This document shows positions 7,793 to 16,393 of a DNA stretch of 64,000 nucleotides, in pieces; the stretch's first letter is position 1; every line of letters begins with the position of its first letter. Under the pieces are notes generated by a model, which was given only the letters and a program-made list of their open reading frames with translations, was not told the DNA's origin and searched no databases. Origin of the DNA: Rheinheimera soli (GTDB lineage Bacteria; Pseudomonadota; Gammaproteobacteria; Enterobacterales; Alteromonadaceae); NCBI RefSeq assembly GCF_021290985.1, contig NZ_JAJOYU010000021.1:1-64000 (forward strand). The letters run 5' to 3'. A program made the translations under genes and the position numbers.

Positions 7793-8533
7793 ATGAAAAC
7801 TGTACTGATCACGGGTTGTTCATCGGGCTATGGCCGGGAAACTGCGTTGTATTTTTTGGCAAAAGGCTGGAAGGTTGTAGCAACAATGCGAACACCAAAA
7901 GCTGATCATTTTCCTCAGTCGGACAACTTGCGAGTTTTAGCTTTGGATGTGACTCAGGCCGAAAGTATCAAGGCTGCGCTTGATCAGGCTGGCCCTGTCG
8001 ATGTATTGGTGAATAATGCCGGCATAGGGCTTTTTGGTGCTTGTGAAGCAACACCAATGGCTACTGTGCGCGAAATGTTTGAAACCAATACCTTGGGTAT
8101 GATTGCGATGACTCAGGCGGTGATCCCGCAATTTCGGGCACAAAAATCTGGCCTTATTATCAATCTGACGTCAAGCGCCGTATTAATGCCGATGCCACTG
8201 GTGGCTGTGTACACCGCCAGTAAAAGCGCTATTGAAGGCTTTAGCTCGTCTTTAGCTTTAGAGTTAAAGCCTTTTAATATTGGCGTTAAATTGGTTCAAC
8301 CAGGTTATGGCCCAACCACCAGTTTTACCAGCAACGGGGCTGCTCGTATGCAAGGGCTAATACCTCCGGTTTATGCCGACTATGCCCAGAGCGTATTTAA
8401 GGCTTTTACTGTGGTGCAGCAATTTACCAAAGAGTTGGATGTCGCAGAAGCAGTGTGGAATGCAGCCACTGATCAAAGTGGCCAACTGCGTTTTCCTGCA
8501 GGTGCCGATGCCGTCGCTTTATCTTTGTTGTAA
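7793..8533 (+). CDS. Short-chain dehydrogenase/reductase
   Basis: 246 residues, classical SDR. Nucleotide-binding TGCSSGYG at residues 7-14, NNAG near 77-80, catalytic Ser in NLTSSA, and the Y-x-x-x-K pair in YTASK. Such enzymes oxidise or reduce alcohols and carbonyls with NAD(P)(H) in the cytoplasm; the substrate is not evident. A GGAG lies seven bases before the ATG. The gene faces an AraC regulator and ends in a strong terminator, so it is probably a one-gene unit under that regulator. Confidence 0.9.
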   Translation: MKTVLITGCSSGYGRETALYFLAKGWKVVATMRTPKADHFPQSDNLRVLALDVTQAESIKAALDQAGPVDVLVNNAGIGLFGACEATPMATVREMFETNTLGMIAMTQAVIPQFRAQKSGLIINLTSSAVLMPMPLVAVYTASKSAIEGFSSSLALELKPFNIGVKLVQPGYGPTTSFTSNGAARMQGLIPPVYADYAQSVFKAFTVVQQFTKELDVAEAVWNAATDQSGQLRFPAGADAVALSLL

Positions 8534-8545
8534 GCAGGCCGTTTT

Positions 8546-8586
8546 AAAGTCACAGCTATCAGTTGTAGTGCTGTGACTTTTTTTTG
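8546..8586 (+). terminator. Rho-independent terminator after SDR gene
   Basis: An 11-bp stem AAAGTCACAGC/GCTGTGACTTT followed by a run of T residues. Confidence 0.9.
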
Positions 8587-8659
8587 TTCGGCTATCTTGG
8601 TTTTATGGCAAAGTAACCACTGAGTTTTAAACCCTATTTAAGTGAGGAATAGCAGCGTT

Positions 8660-9334
8660 ATGACAGCCGATTTATCTCCTGAATTGCTACCTGAAAATCA
8701 CTTTGCTGCCATGCTGTTTGATATGGACGGCACCATTTTAAATTCAATTGCTGCAGCAGAAAACGTCTGGGCCAAGTGGGCCAAATCTCATGGCATTGAT
8801 ATTAAAACTTTTTTGCCCACTATTCATGGTAGAAGAGCTATAGACACTATCGCCAGTTTAAATCTGCCCGGAGTGGATGCTGCTACAGAAGCTGCTTACA
8901 TTACTCAAGCAGAGATAGCAGAAGTAGAAGGTATTCAGGAAATATCGGGCGCAGCTGCATTTTTAAAGCAAATTCCGGTATCGAGATGGGCTGTGGTCAC
9001 TTCAGCTCCGTTGCAACTGGCCTTAACCCGACTGAAAGCGGCTGGCTTGCCGATCCCACAAGTACTGATCAGTGCTGAAGATGTAGAGCAGGGTAAACCA
9101 CAACCTGATTGTTATTTACTGGCGGCAAAACGGCTTGGCGTCAACTGCGCCGATTGTCTGATTTTTGAAGACGCTGAAATAGGTATAAAAGCAGCACTGG
9201 CTTCAGGCGCTACTTTGGTGGTGGTGACGGCAACTCACACAACCCATAGTCCGGCTGGGGCAGCACAGCAGATTGCGCTGAGAGATTATATTCAGTATGG
9301 AGATATGCTGCTGAGTAAGCTGAAACAGCGCTAG
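8660..9334 (+). CDS. HAD-superfamily sugar-phosphate phosphatase-like protein
   Basis: Start taken at the ATG at 8660; an in-frame GTG lies six codons earlier. 224 residues with HAD motif I (LFDMDGTILNS near 25), motif II in the VVTSA region, the conserved Lys in QGKPQPDCY and motif IV in FEDAEIGIKAA, plus an inserted helical cap between motifs I and II. This is subfamily IA, close to 2-deoxyglucose-6-phosphate and hexitol phosphatases. It probably dephosphorylates sugar phosphates in the cytoplasm; the true substrate cannot be told. Single gene; no obvious partner. Confidence 0.85.
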   Translation: MTADLSPELLPENHFAAMLFDMDGTILNSIAAAENVWAKWAKSHGIDIKTFLPTIHGRRAIDTIASLNLPGVDAATEAAYITQAEIAEVEGIQEISGAAAFLKQIPVSRWAVVTSAPLQLALTRLKAAGLPIPQVLISAEDVEQGKPQPDCYLLAAKRLGVNCADCLIFEDAEIGIKAALASGATLVVVTATHTTHSPAGAAQQIALRDYIQYGDMLLSKLKQR

Positions 9335-9372
9335 TTAGTTGAGTAGCTAAAATGCTTACCAGCAAATAGCTG

Positions 9373-9400
9373 AAAAACACCCGGCATGGAGCCGGGTGTG
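9373..9400 (-). terminator. Terminator of the TonB-receptor transcript
   Basis: An 8-bp stem CACCCGGC/GCCGGGTG; read on the minus strand it is followed by TTTTT. It ends the glucan operon. Confidence 0.8.
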
Positions 9401-9426
9401 TTATCTATCAAACAGGACTAACTCTG

Positions 9427-12393
9427 TTAGTTGAAACTATATCTCATACCCAAGGTATAACGTGGGCCGTATTGACGGGCGAACAGGAACTGTTCTTCGT
9501 AGCGGCCGTAACCCTCTTCAGTTTCGTTATTCAGGTTTATGCCTTCCAGAAAAACTTTTAGTTGATCAGTGATGGCATAATTCAGGTTGATGTCCCATTG
9601 AGCATAAGCTCTCGCATACTGAGGTGGTGCATCGGATGAGCCCTGCGACTGTCCTACGCCAATCAGGTAGGCGTCTCGCCAAGCGTACGTCACTTTAACT
9701 GACCAGTCTTCTTTTTCATAAAACATCTGGAAGTTGGCTGAATCACTGATACCCACCAATGGCGCCTGTTGAGTCAAACTTTGAGTATCAAACTCTACAT
9801 CACCCTGCACAAAAGTAGCGTTAACACCTACACCAAAACCAGAACCGCCAAACAAATGCTGTACGGCCAGTTCAACACCATCCACTGATTTACTGTCGGT
9901 ATTTTGTGGCTGACTAATATTCCATACAATTAATGGATCCTGCGCATTGGGTTCTATTTTACCTTCAGCATTGCCGTGACCATTGGCCAGCATTTGCTCA
10001 AATATGGCGGTGCTGGTGGCTTGCTCTCCTCTGGCTTCAATATCAGCAACGGCTTCAAGGTAGCGAGGGCCGTTCAGAATATCGTGCAAACCTTCAATGG
10101 TTGTTTCAGTAATAGTATTTTGAATAAAGTTATCCACGTCTTTTTTGAAGTAACCTATAGAGGCGTAACTAGCCTCACCATAGTAGTACTCCAAAGACAG
10201 ATCGAGGTTCGTGGATTCATAGGGCAATAAGCCTGTATTCCCCAGAGCCCCTGTGCGTGAGCCAGGTTTTGGGCTACCACTTAAACTGCGGCCTCCAACC
10301 AATAAACCTAAAGGTGCACGGGTAATGGTTTTACCCCAGGATAAACGGCCGACCCAGTCTTCGGCCAAGTCGACTTTTAAGTCAAACATCGGCAACAGTA
10401 AATCGTATTTCCCGGTGAAATCGAGAGTTTGTTCAGCACCGTCTTGTTGGTATTGTGTGATCCACTCGGAAGGACTTTCCCAATTTACTTGTAATGGCAC
10501 AGTTTGACGAACTATGTTAGGTACTTCGGTTTCTTCGTAACGTAGCCCGGCGTTTAGCTGCACAGCATAACTAGCCACATCGAACTCCCATTGCGATTGC
10601 AGATAGGCGCTCTTGGTTTCTTCAGCAACATGGCTTGTGCTGTCTATACCGTCAAAATAGGCATCTGGCACATAGACATCGCCACCCATCACGGCTTCGG
10701 TCAGGAAAGCTTGTTGTCTGGCTACTGCCTCATCAAAATCATAGCTGTAGTAGTAGTGTGGCTGTAATGCGCTGCCGCCACTGCTGAACTGATCTAAAAA
10801 GTTCGCTGTTGAGTGGCGGGTAAACATACTGTCCGGGAAAATTTGTGGATAAGCCGGATTAAAACCTGCACCACCCCTTAACCCGCTCCATGCTGTATAG
10901 CCACTCATGGTTTGTTCTGTCATTGCTGCGCCGAACTTAATATGACTCAATGGGATCTTAAAGCTGGAATTAAACCAGGTGCCGTCTAACTGCAGTTGTT
11001 GGATCTCTGATTCTCCCGGTGAATGGGTAAACTGGCTGAAGTTGGAGTCAATTTCCCCCGGGGTTAATTCATTTGTACCATTGCGCCATAAGATCATCGC
11101 TTGCGGTATATCGCCGGTGCGGTAATCATAAATTTTGGATAGTAACTGGTCTGAACCTAAGATCACTTGGCCAGCACTGCCCAAACCTTTGTCTGCACCA
11201 TTGTCTGTTTTGTTGTTCGAGTCGTGATAATCCAGCTTAAAATGCCAGTCATCGTTGAGTTTCCAGTCCAGATTCAAACCAACAGACTGAGCTTTAACTT
11301 CAGTGGTATTTCTGTCTGCAGTAAAGGATCCGTCATTACCGCCAATATCGGCATAGAGCGCAGTACCATTTTCATCCAGCTCGTAGGCATTGATATTGCC
11401 GCCAAATTCGTTCCAGATCCCCCAGCCAATAGCGTTTGTGCCTGTTAAAGCACGTGAAGCTGTGTAATCCAGAGTGGCAACAAAATCATCCACGGGTTCG
11501 TATTGCAGCGTAAACTGGCCATTGCTGCGTTCACGCTGCACATTTTCAATACCGTAGTTCATATCTTTGGGGAAAAAGTAATTACCAATTTTATTGCCAT
11601 CGGCATCTTCAGCCCGGGCGTCTACCACTTTACTGGCATCCAGAGTGGGCAGCGCAACGTTGGCCTGCCAGCCCTGAATATTGGCTTGTTGCTTCTGAAA
11701 ATCACGTTCCTGATGCGAAAAAGAGAAGGCTACACCAAGACGGTCTTCAGCAAAGGTATTGCTGTACACTGCTGCTAATTCTGGTGTTACATCATCGCCT
11801 TCGACATTGGAGCTGTCGTGTATAGCTTTGGCTGATACAGAGTACCGCTGGCCTGGTTCGGTCAAAGGTCTGGTCGTGGCAATATTTACTATTGCCCCTA
11901 AACCACCGCTTGGTAGATCTGCCCTGGAGGTTTTATAGAGCTCTAAAGCACTGACTCCTTCAGACGACAAATTTTCCAGATTGTAAGAACGGGTATAGCC
12001 TGTGCCAGGCATCTGACGGCCGTTTAAGGTGATCAGATTAAATTCCGGGCCAAAACCACGCACCGTAATCTGGCTGCCTTCACCGTTAGCACGACTGACG
12101 GATACGCCGGTGATACGTTGCAGAGATTCTGCCAGGTTGGTATCAGGAAACTTACCCATTTCTTCGGCTGAAATAGCGTCCACAACGCCATTGGCATCAC
12201 GTTTCATATCCATGGAGCGGATCAGACTGCCGCGTATGCCTTTTACCTGGATCACTTCTACTTTTTCTTCTGCTTTTTCATCATTTTGCTGGGCTATCGC
12301 CTGGGGTAAAGATCCGGCGGATAAAATGACAGAAATACAGACCGCAAGATGACTTTTGTTTGAGTTTAACCTTTTCATGTTGAACCTATTCAT
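9427..12393 (-). CDS. TonB-dependent outer-membrane receptor (oligosaccharide type)
   Basis: 988 residues with a signal peptide (about 1-34, ending AIAQ), a plug domain (KFPDTNLAESLQRITGVSVSR, then TVRGFGPEFNLITLNGRQMP) and a long beta barrel ending in an aromatic C-terminal residue (RYSFN), as outer-membrane barrels do. The plug resembles the large carbohydrate-type receptors of marine and freshwater Gammaproteobacteria (TIGR01782-like). It lies 74 bases downstream of a GH16 glucanase lipoprotein on the same strand, so it probably imports the beta-glucan oligosaccharides the enzyme releases, powered by TonB-ExbBD encoded elsewhere. An alternative start five codons later (MKRLNSNK) is possible. 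Confidence 0.92.
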   Translation of the reverse strand: MNRFNMKRLNSNKSHLAVCISVILSAGSLPQAIAQQNDEKAEEKVEVIQVKGIRGSLIRSMDMKRDANGVVDAISAEEMGKFPDTNLAESLQRITGVSVSRANGEGSQITVRGFGPEFNLITLNGRQMPGTGYTRSYNLENLSSEGVSALELYKTSRADLPSGGLGAIVNIATTRPLTEPGQRYSVSAKAIHDSSNVEGDDVTPELAAVYSNTFAEDRLGVAFSFSHQERDFQKQQANIQGWQANVALPTLDASKVVDARAEDADGNKIGNYFFPKDMNYGIENVQRERSNGQFTLQYEPVDDFVATLDYTASRALTGTNAIGWGIWNEFGGNINAYELDENGTALYADIGGNDGSFTADRNTTEVKAQSVGLNLDWKLNDDWHFKLDYHDSNNKTDNGADKGLGSAGQVILGSDQLLSKIYDYRTGDIPQAMILWRNGTNELTPGEIDSNFSQFTHSPGESEIQQLQLDGTWFNSSFKIPLSHIKFGAAMTEQTMSGYTAWSGLRGGAGFNPAYPQIFPDSMFTRHSTANFLDQFSSGGSALQPHYYYSYDFDEAVARQQAFLTEAVMGGDVYVPDAYFDGIDSTSHVAEETKSAYLQSQWEFDVASYAVQLNAGLRYEETEVPNIVRQTVPLQVNWESPSEWITQYQQDGAEQTLDFTGKYDLLLPMFDLKVDLAEDWVGRLSWGKTITRAPLGLLVGGRSLSGSPKPGSRTGALGNTGLLPYESTNLDLSLEYYYGEASYASIGYFKKDVDNFIQNTITETTIEGLHDILNGPRYLEAVADIEARGEQATSTAIFEQMLANGHGNAEGKIEPNAQDPLIVWNISQPQNTDSKSVDGVELAVQHLFGGSGFGVGVNATFVQGDVEFDTQSLTQQAPLVGISDSANFQMFYEKEDWSVKVTYAWRDAYLIGVGQSQGSSDAPPQYARAYAQWDINLNYAITDQLKVFLEGINLNNETEEGYGRYEEQFLFARQYGPRYTLGMRYSFN

Positions 12394-12467
12394 TCAAATA
12401 CTGTTGTTTCAACAGGGAACCTGCCAGGTCTCCTGCTATTCGCTGTTTGCATTGGCGCTTTGCTGTG

Positions 12468-15125
12468 TTATGGGTTGGTAATCACCACGTTATCCAACCG
12501 ATACACAGCGCCTTCGCCCGAACCCCAGGCAGGAAAAACCATCAGCACGTCGATAGCACTGACATCAAGGCCTTGATCAAATAAGCTTTGCAGCGGGAAA
12601 GTGTATGTTTGCCATTGGCCTGGCACAGGAACTGCTCCTTCCTGACTGGCTGACAGATCCAGTTCTACTGCGGAGGAAGCATCACCGGCTTCAATCTTGA
12701 ATAGCCAGGCTGCAGCAGCATTGTTTGGTGGGCTGACGACTTTCATTTCAAAACGCACAACACCAGTGGCCAGCAGGGCTGATGCGTCGTAATACACATC
12801 ATCATCCGCCAGCAGGCCCATCACTGTTGGCGCAGCACCTATGACAAACTGAGCTGTGTTACCGTGGCTGGCATCATCTACTTCTACTGTTGGGGTAGTA
12901 CCACCGCAGCAATCCCAAATAGACCATTGTTCTGCAGCTGCATCGGCAAAAAGAGTTAAGCCATTGGCTGTTGGTGCATCGCCATCAGGATGAAATATTT
13001 TAGCGTTATCAACACGATAGACAGCTCCCTCGCCAGTGCCCCAAGCAGGGAAAATCATCAGTACATCAATGGCACTCAGATCCAGGCCTGCAGCTGCCAA
13101 ATCTGACAACAGAAAACTGTAAGTTTGCCACTGTCCTGTGACGGGAGATTGAGCCTCAACGCTGGCGCTCAAATCCAGTTCTACAGCTTCAGCGCTATTG
13201 TTCGACTCGACTTTAAATTTCCAGCTTGCATCCGGGCTGGATGGGGCACTGACCACTTTCATTTCAAACTGAATTAAACCGCCATCGATCAGGGCTGTTG
13301 CATCAAAAGGAGTATCAGCGCCACCATTGGCGGCACGAGTAATAAATCCCATGACGGTTGGGGTGGCACCTATGCTGAACTGAGCCACCATACCATGGGT
13401 TGCATCGTCCATTTCTTCGGTTGGTGTCGAGCCCGCACAGCAATCCCACATAGGCCAGTCCGGGTTAACTCCATCTTCAAACAACACCAACTTGGGCAGG
13501 CTTTGATTAGGCTGAGCTATTTTAACGTTATCGATACGGTACACTGCACCTTGTCCTGTATCCCAGGCAGGGAAAATCATCAGGACATCAATAGCAGCCA
13601 CATCAAGTCCGGCATCGGCCAGCGCCTGCAATGGAAAACTGTAACTTTGCCATTGCCCTGTCACCGGGGCTACACCATCTGAACCCTGGGTTAAATCTAT
13701 TTCAACAGCAGTCGATCCTTCCGAACTTTCTACTTTAAATTTCCAGACAGAAGCTGCGTTAGCCGGTGCTGAAACCACCTGCATATCAAAACTGATACTG
13801 CCGGAAGCAATAATAGGAGAGGCGTCAAAAGGAGTAGGTTTTCCTTCAGGATCGGTAATAAAAGCCTCGCGGCTGACGAAGCCGTTGACTGTTGGAGTTG
13901 CACCTACGCTGAACTCGTACACATCACCTCGCTGTGCATCTGCAGTCAATGCCGGAGTACTACCACCACAACAATCCCAGGCTGGCCAGTTTGGATTTGG
14001 AGTACCGTCGAAAATAGTCAGATTCTGTGGAATACCCGAAGAAGGCGGCGATGGGATAGGGGCTTTGCCTTCGACTAAGCCATCACTAAGATCATCGTAA
14101 CCTGGGCGAATGGTTTCGCAGCCTTTGCCTGTTGCGGGATTAGATGCACATTCATAGACCCGCACATAGTCAATCAGAAAGCTTTGACCATTTTCAAAAG
14201 CTGTAGCGTCTATACCACCATTGTTGACGTTCTCCGGCCAATTGCCACCTACAGCTAGGTTCATAATCATATAAAATTTCTGATCAAAAGGTGTCTTGTC
14301 CCAGTGAGTTTCTAATTCGCCACTGCTCTGATCAAAGTATTCGCTAAACCAGCCGCGATGTCTCAGGCCAACAGCTTCACCTTTGGCGTTATAGCGCACA
14401 TCGGATTGACGCTGAGTTGCATAAAGGTAGCCATCTACGTACCAACGGATTTCTCCTTCTTGCCATTCCAAGGCATAAACATGAAAATCGTCAGCCGGGT
14501 TTGCGCCGCCGGGCAATGCGTAGGCTTTGCCTGAGTTGGAGTTATTTGGCCATTCTTTGCCATAGTGCAATGTGCCGTGAACATTAGATTCTGTTACCCC
14601 TTCAGCATTGGTTACTTTCAGGTTCACCGCTTCCATAATGTCGATTTCACCAGACTTGGGCCAGCCGCCATAGACTGAGTCTGTTGGCATCATCCAGAAT
14701 GCTGGCCAACTGCCTTGACCTGAAGGTAATTTGGCACGCATTTCAAAACGGCCATACTTGAAATCTGCTTTGTTTTTGCTGACAAGACGGGCTGAAGTAT
14801 AAGGTTTTTCAGCGCTGGCTTCGGCAGGCAAAGCCACTATGTTCAGCATGCCATTTGCAATAAATGAGTTGTCGGCGCTGTCGGTGTAACATTGTTTCTC
14901 GTTATTGCCACCGCCGGTACAATTCACCTCATGGCTCCACTTTGTGGCGTCTATGCCGGAACTACTAAATTCGTCGTTCCAAACCATGACCCAGTCACTG
15001 ACAGGCTGAATTGGATCAACCTTGCCAAAATCTGATTTTGTTTCTGCTCCACCGCCACATCCGTGCAGGCTGGTCAGTGTGACGCCCGCGCAGAGGATGG
15101 CGATGCTTGTCGCTATCTTTCTCAT
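12468..15125 (-). CDS. GH16 endo-beta-glucanase lipoprotein with three tandem C-terminal modules
   Basis: 885 residues. A lipobox L-H-G-C puts the lipidated Cys at residue 23. Residues about 45-328 are a GH16 domain with the catalytic motif E160-I-D-I-M-E165 (nucleophile and acid/base Glu), most like laminarinases (endo-1,3-beta-glucanases). A Pro/Ser linker follows, then three copies of a roughly 177-residue module, each starting near a conserved W-D-C-C motif (383, 560, 737) and containing GATPTVMGF-like, GQWQTYSF-like and AIDVLMIFPAW segments. The modules look like beta-sandwich carbohydrate-binding domains, resembling the ExoP C-terminal galactose-binding-like family; this is inference. 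The enzyme probably works at the cell surface and feeds the TonB receptor encoded downstream. Confidence 0.9.
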   Translation of the reverse strand: MRKIATSIAILCAGVTLTSLHGCGGGAETKSDFGKVDPIQPVSDWVMVWNDEFSSSGIDATKWSHEVNCTGGGNNEKQCYTDSADNSFIANGMLNIVALPAEASAEKPYTSARLVSKNKADFKYGRFEMRAKLPSGQGSWPAFWMMPTDSVYGGWPKSGEIDIMEAVNLKVTNAEGVTESNVHGTLHYGKEWPNNSNSGKAYALPGGANPADDFHVYALEWQEGEIRWYVDGYLYATQRQSDVRYNAKGEAVGLRHRGWFSEYFDQSSGELETHWDKTPFDQKFYMIMNLAVGGNWPENVNNGGIDATAFENGQSFLIDYVRVYECASNPATGKGCETIRPGYDDLSDGLVEGKAPIPSPPSSGIPQNLTIFDGTPNPNWPAWDCCGGSTPALTADAQRGDVYEFSVGATPTVNGFVSREAFITDPEGKPTPFDASPIIASGSISFDMQVVSAPANAASVWKFKVESSEGSTAVEIDLTQGSDGVAPVTGQWQSYSFPLQALADAGLDVAAIDVLMIFPAWDTGQGAVYRIDNVKIAQPNQSLPKLVLFEDGVNPDWPMWDCCAGSTPTEEMDDATHGMVAQFSIGATPTVMGFITRAANGGADTPFDATALIDGGLIQFEMKVVSAPSSPDASWKFKVESNNSAEAVELDLSASVEAQSPVTGQWQTYSFLLSDLAAAGLDLSAIDVLMIFPAWGTGEGAVYRVDNAKIFHPDGDAPTANGLTLFADAAAEQWSIWDCCGGTTPTVEVDDASHGNTAQFVIGAAPTVMGLLADDDVYYDASALLATGVVRFEMKVVSPPNNAAAAWLFKIEAGDASSAVELDLSASQEGAVPVPGQWQTYTFPLQSLFDQGLDVSAIDVLMVFPAWGSGEGAVYRLDNVVITNP

Positions 15126-15188
15126 CTGTAATGCCCTGTCAATTGGAAGATTGTTTTTTGATCAGTGCAGCTGATCATTTATGGTTAT

Positions 15189-15213
15189 GAAAGCGCTACC
15201 TGAAAGCGCTTTC
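15189..15213 (-). promoter_or_regulatory. LacI-type operator pair upstream of the GH16 gene
   Basis: A perfect 12-bp palindrome GAAAGCGCTTTC (15202-15213), with a second partial copy GAAAGCGCT (15189-15197) in tandem. They lie 64-88 bases before the GH16 start codon. The CG-centred sequence fits LacI-family operators that control sugar-use genes. No LacI gene is in the window, so the regulator acts from elsewhere. Confidence 0.75.
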
Positions 15214-15624
15214 AAGAGCGTATTAGGAGAGTGAATAAATATCAACCATCAGGTTAATAAATTTCACTTATTGGATTTAAGTTGCTGTTAAATAATGGAT
15301 TTTTTATTTTATAAAATGCAGCATGATTAAAGTGTGAGCACTTTAGCTGAGTGGATATGAACTTAAATGATTAAGTTTTTAATGAAATTTAACTAGGGGT
15401 AACCCTGGTTTTGGCGCGCTATATTCTGAGTGAAGCAGAGAGTAGTGTTCAATAAAATATAAATAGATCCATGAAGATACCTGTTGTGCGACAGTTTTTG
15501 TGTTTTGTTTCTGTATTAATTAAGGTGCTGCACGATTTTTTTGGGCATTCATGGCGGTCAGAAAAAAATTCTACTGTAAAAACAGCGGAAAAATAATCAT
15601 CAATTCGTTTAGTTCTTAACAAAG
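15214..15624. other. AT-rich non-coding stretch between the divergent glucan and hemolysin-family operons
   Basis: About 410 bases with no credible gene. It should hold the promoters of both divergent operons. Apart from the operators at its edges I see no strong hairpin or repeat. Confidence 0.6.
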
Positions 15625-15641
15625 CTTAAGTTTTCTTTAAG
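15625..15641 (+). promoter_or_regulatory. PmrA/QseB-type box upstream of the hemolysin-family operon
   Basis: CTTAAG-TTTTC-TTTAAG is an 11-bp-period direct repeat matching the known PmrA/QseB consensus YTTAAK-N5-YTTAAK. A third half-site CTTAAC lies at 15615. A TAAAT-like -10 sits about 20 bases downstream (near 15662) with the start codon at 15689, so the box would overlap the -35 position, as in PmrA-activated promoters. Confidence 0.75.
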
Positions 15642-15688
15642 CTTAGTCCCGCACACTGCCTGCTAAATCGATATGCAGGAGTGTGCTT

Positions 15689-16393
15689 ATGTTGTCTTCT
15701 TATCAGTTCGGTCAGTCAGTCGCTGTGAGTTTGCCTGTGCCGGATGTCAAACCACTGTTGCAGTTGGTGAAAGCATCAGATCTGCAGCGTGCTTCTATTG
15801 AGCAGTTTATCGCTTCAGGTTTTGCCAAAGCCTATCAGGCCGATGTGCATAGTTTTATGCCAAATTTGTTAGGCGTAAACAGAGCAGGTGAATGGCAGGC
15901 TGTGCTTGGACTTCGTGGTGCTGCAACAGGTGCTGCTCATACAGATTTATTTATAGAACACTACTTACCATCTCCTGTAGAGCAGTTACTTGCTACTCAT
16001 GGCATGAAGGCTGAGCGCACTCAACTGATTGAAATTGGCCACTTATATGCCATCAACAGACAAAGCTTATTACAGCTGTTTGTATTGACGGCTTATGCGC
16101 TGGACCAACTGAATTACCGTTATTTGTTATGTGCTGCAACCACTCAAGTACGCGGTATTTTAAGCCGCCATGGCATTGAGCTGACGGAACTTGGCGAAGC
16201 AAAAGCTGAAGCTTTAGGTGAAGAAGCTACCAGTTGGGGCAGCTACTACGACACCAATCCCAAAGTCTGTGTGATGGATTTAGCTGCCGTGACCAGCCTT
16301 ATTCACCGCGATGAAAAATTAACAGCGCTGGCGCATCAACACTGGCCGCAGTTGCATCAGTTAGTGGCTCGTTTACCTGAAGGAGACTGCTGA
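15689..16393 (+). CDS. Thermostable-hemolysin family protein (T_hemolysin, GNAT-like)
   Basis: 234 residues from an ATG at 15689 with AGGAG seven bases upstream; the GTG two codons earlier is rejected. The N-terminus (FGQSVAVSLPVPD), the Y-x-A-D-V-H-S-F-M-P segment, VLGLRGA, LFIEHYLP and the IEIGHLYA motif match the thermostable hemolysin (PF12261) family. Despite the name, the pattern resembles acyltransferase-like folds, and family members often lie beside an AMP-ligase, so a transferase role on an activated acyl group is my inference. It is the first gene of a long operon; its TGA overlaps the next ATG by one base. Confidence 0.8.
   Translation: MLSSYQFGQSVAVSLPVPDVKPLLQLVKASDLQRASIEQFIASGFAKAYQADVHSFMPNLLGVNRAGEWQAVLGLRGAATGAAHTDLFIEHYLPSPVEQLLATHGMKAERTQLIEIGHLYAINRQSLLQLFVLTAYALDQLNYRYLLCAATTQVRGILSRHGIELTELGEAKAEALGEEATSWGSYYDTNPKVCVMDLAAVTSLIHRDEKLTALAHQHWPQLHQLVARLPEGDC

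Noticed and set aside
10000-14100. Several plus-strand frames opposite the TonB receptor and GH16 genes
   Set aside because: They are shadows of the long minus-strand genes, without ribosome sites or recognisable products.
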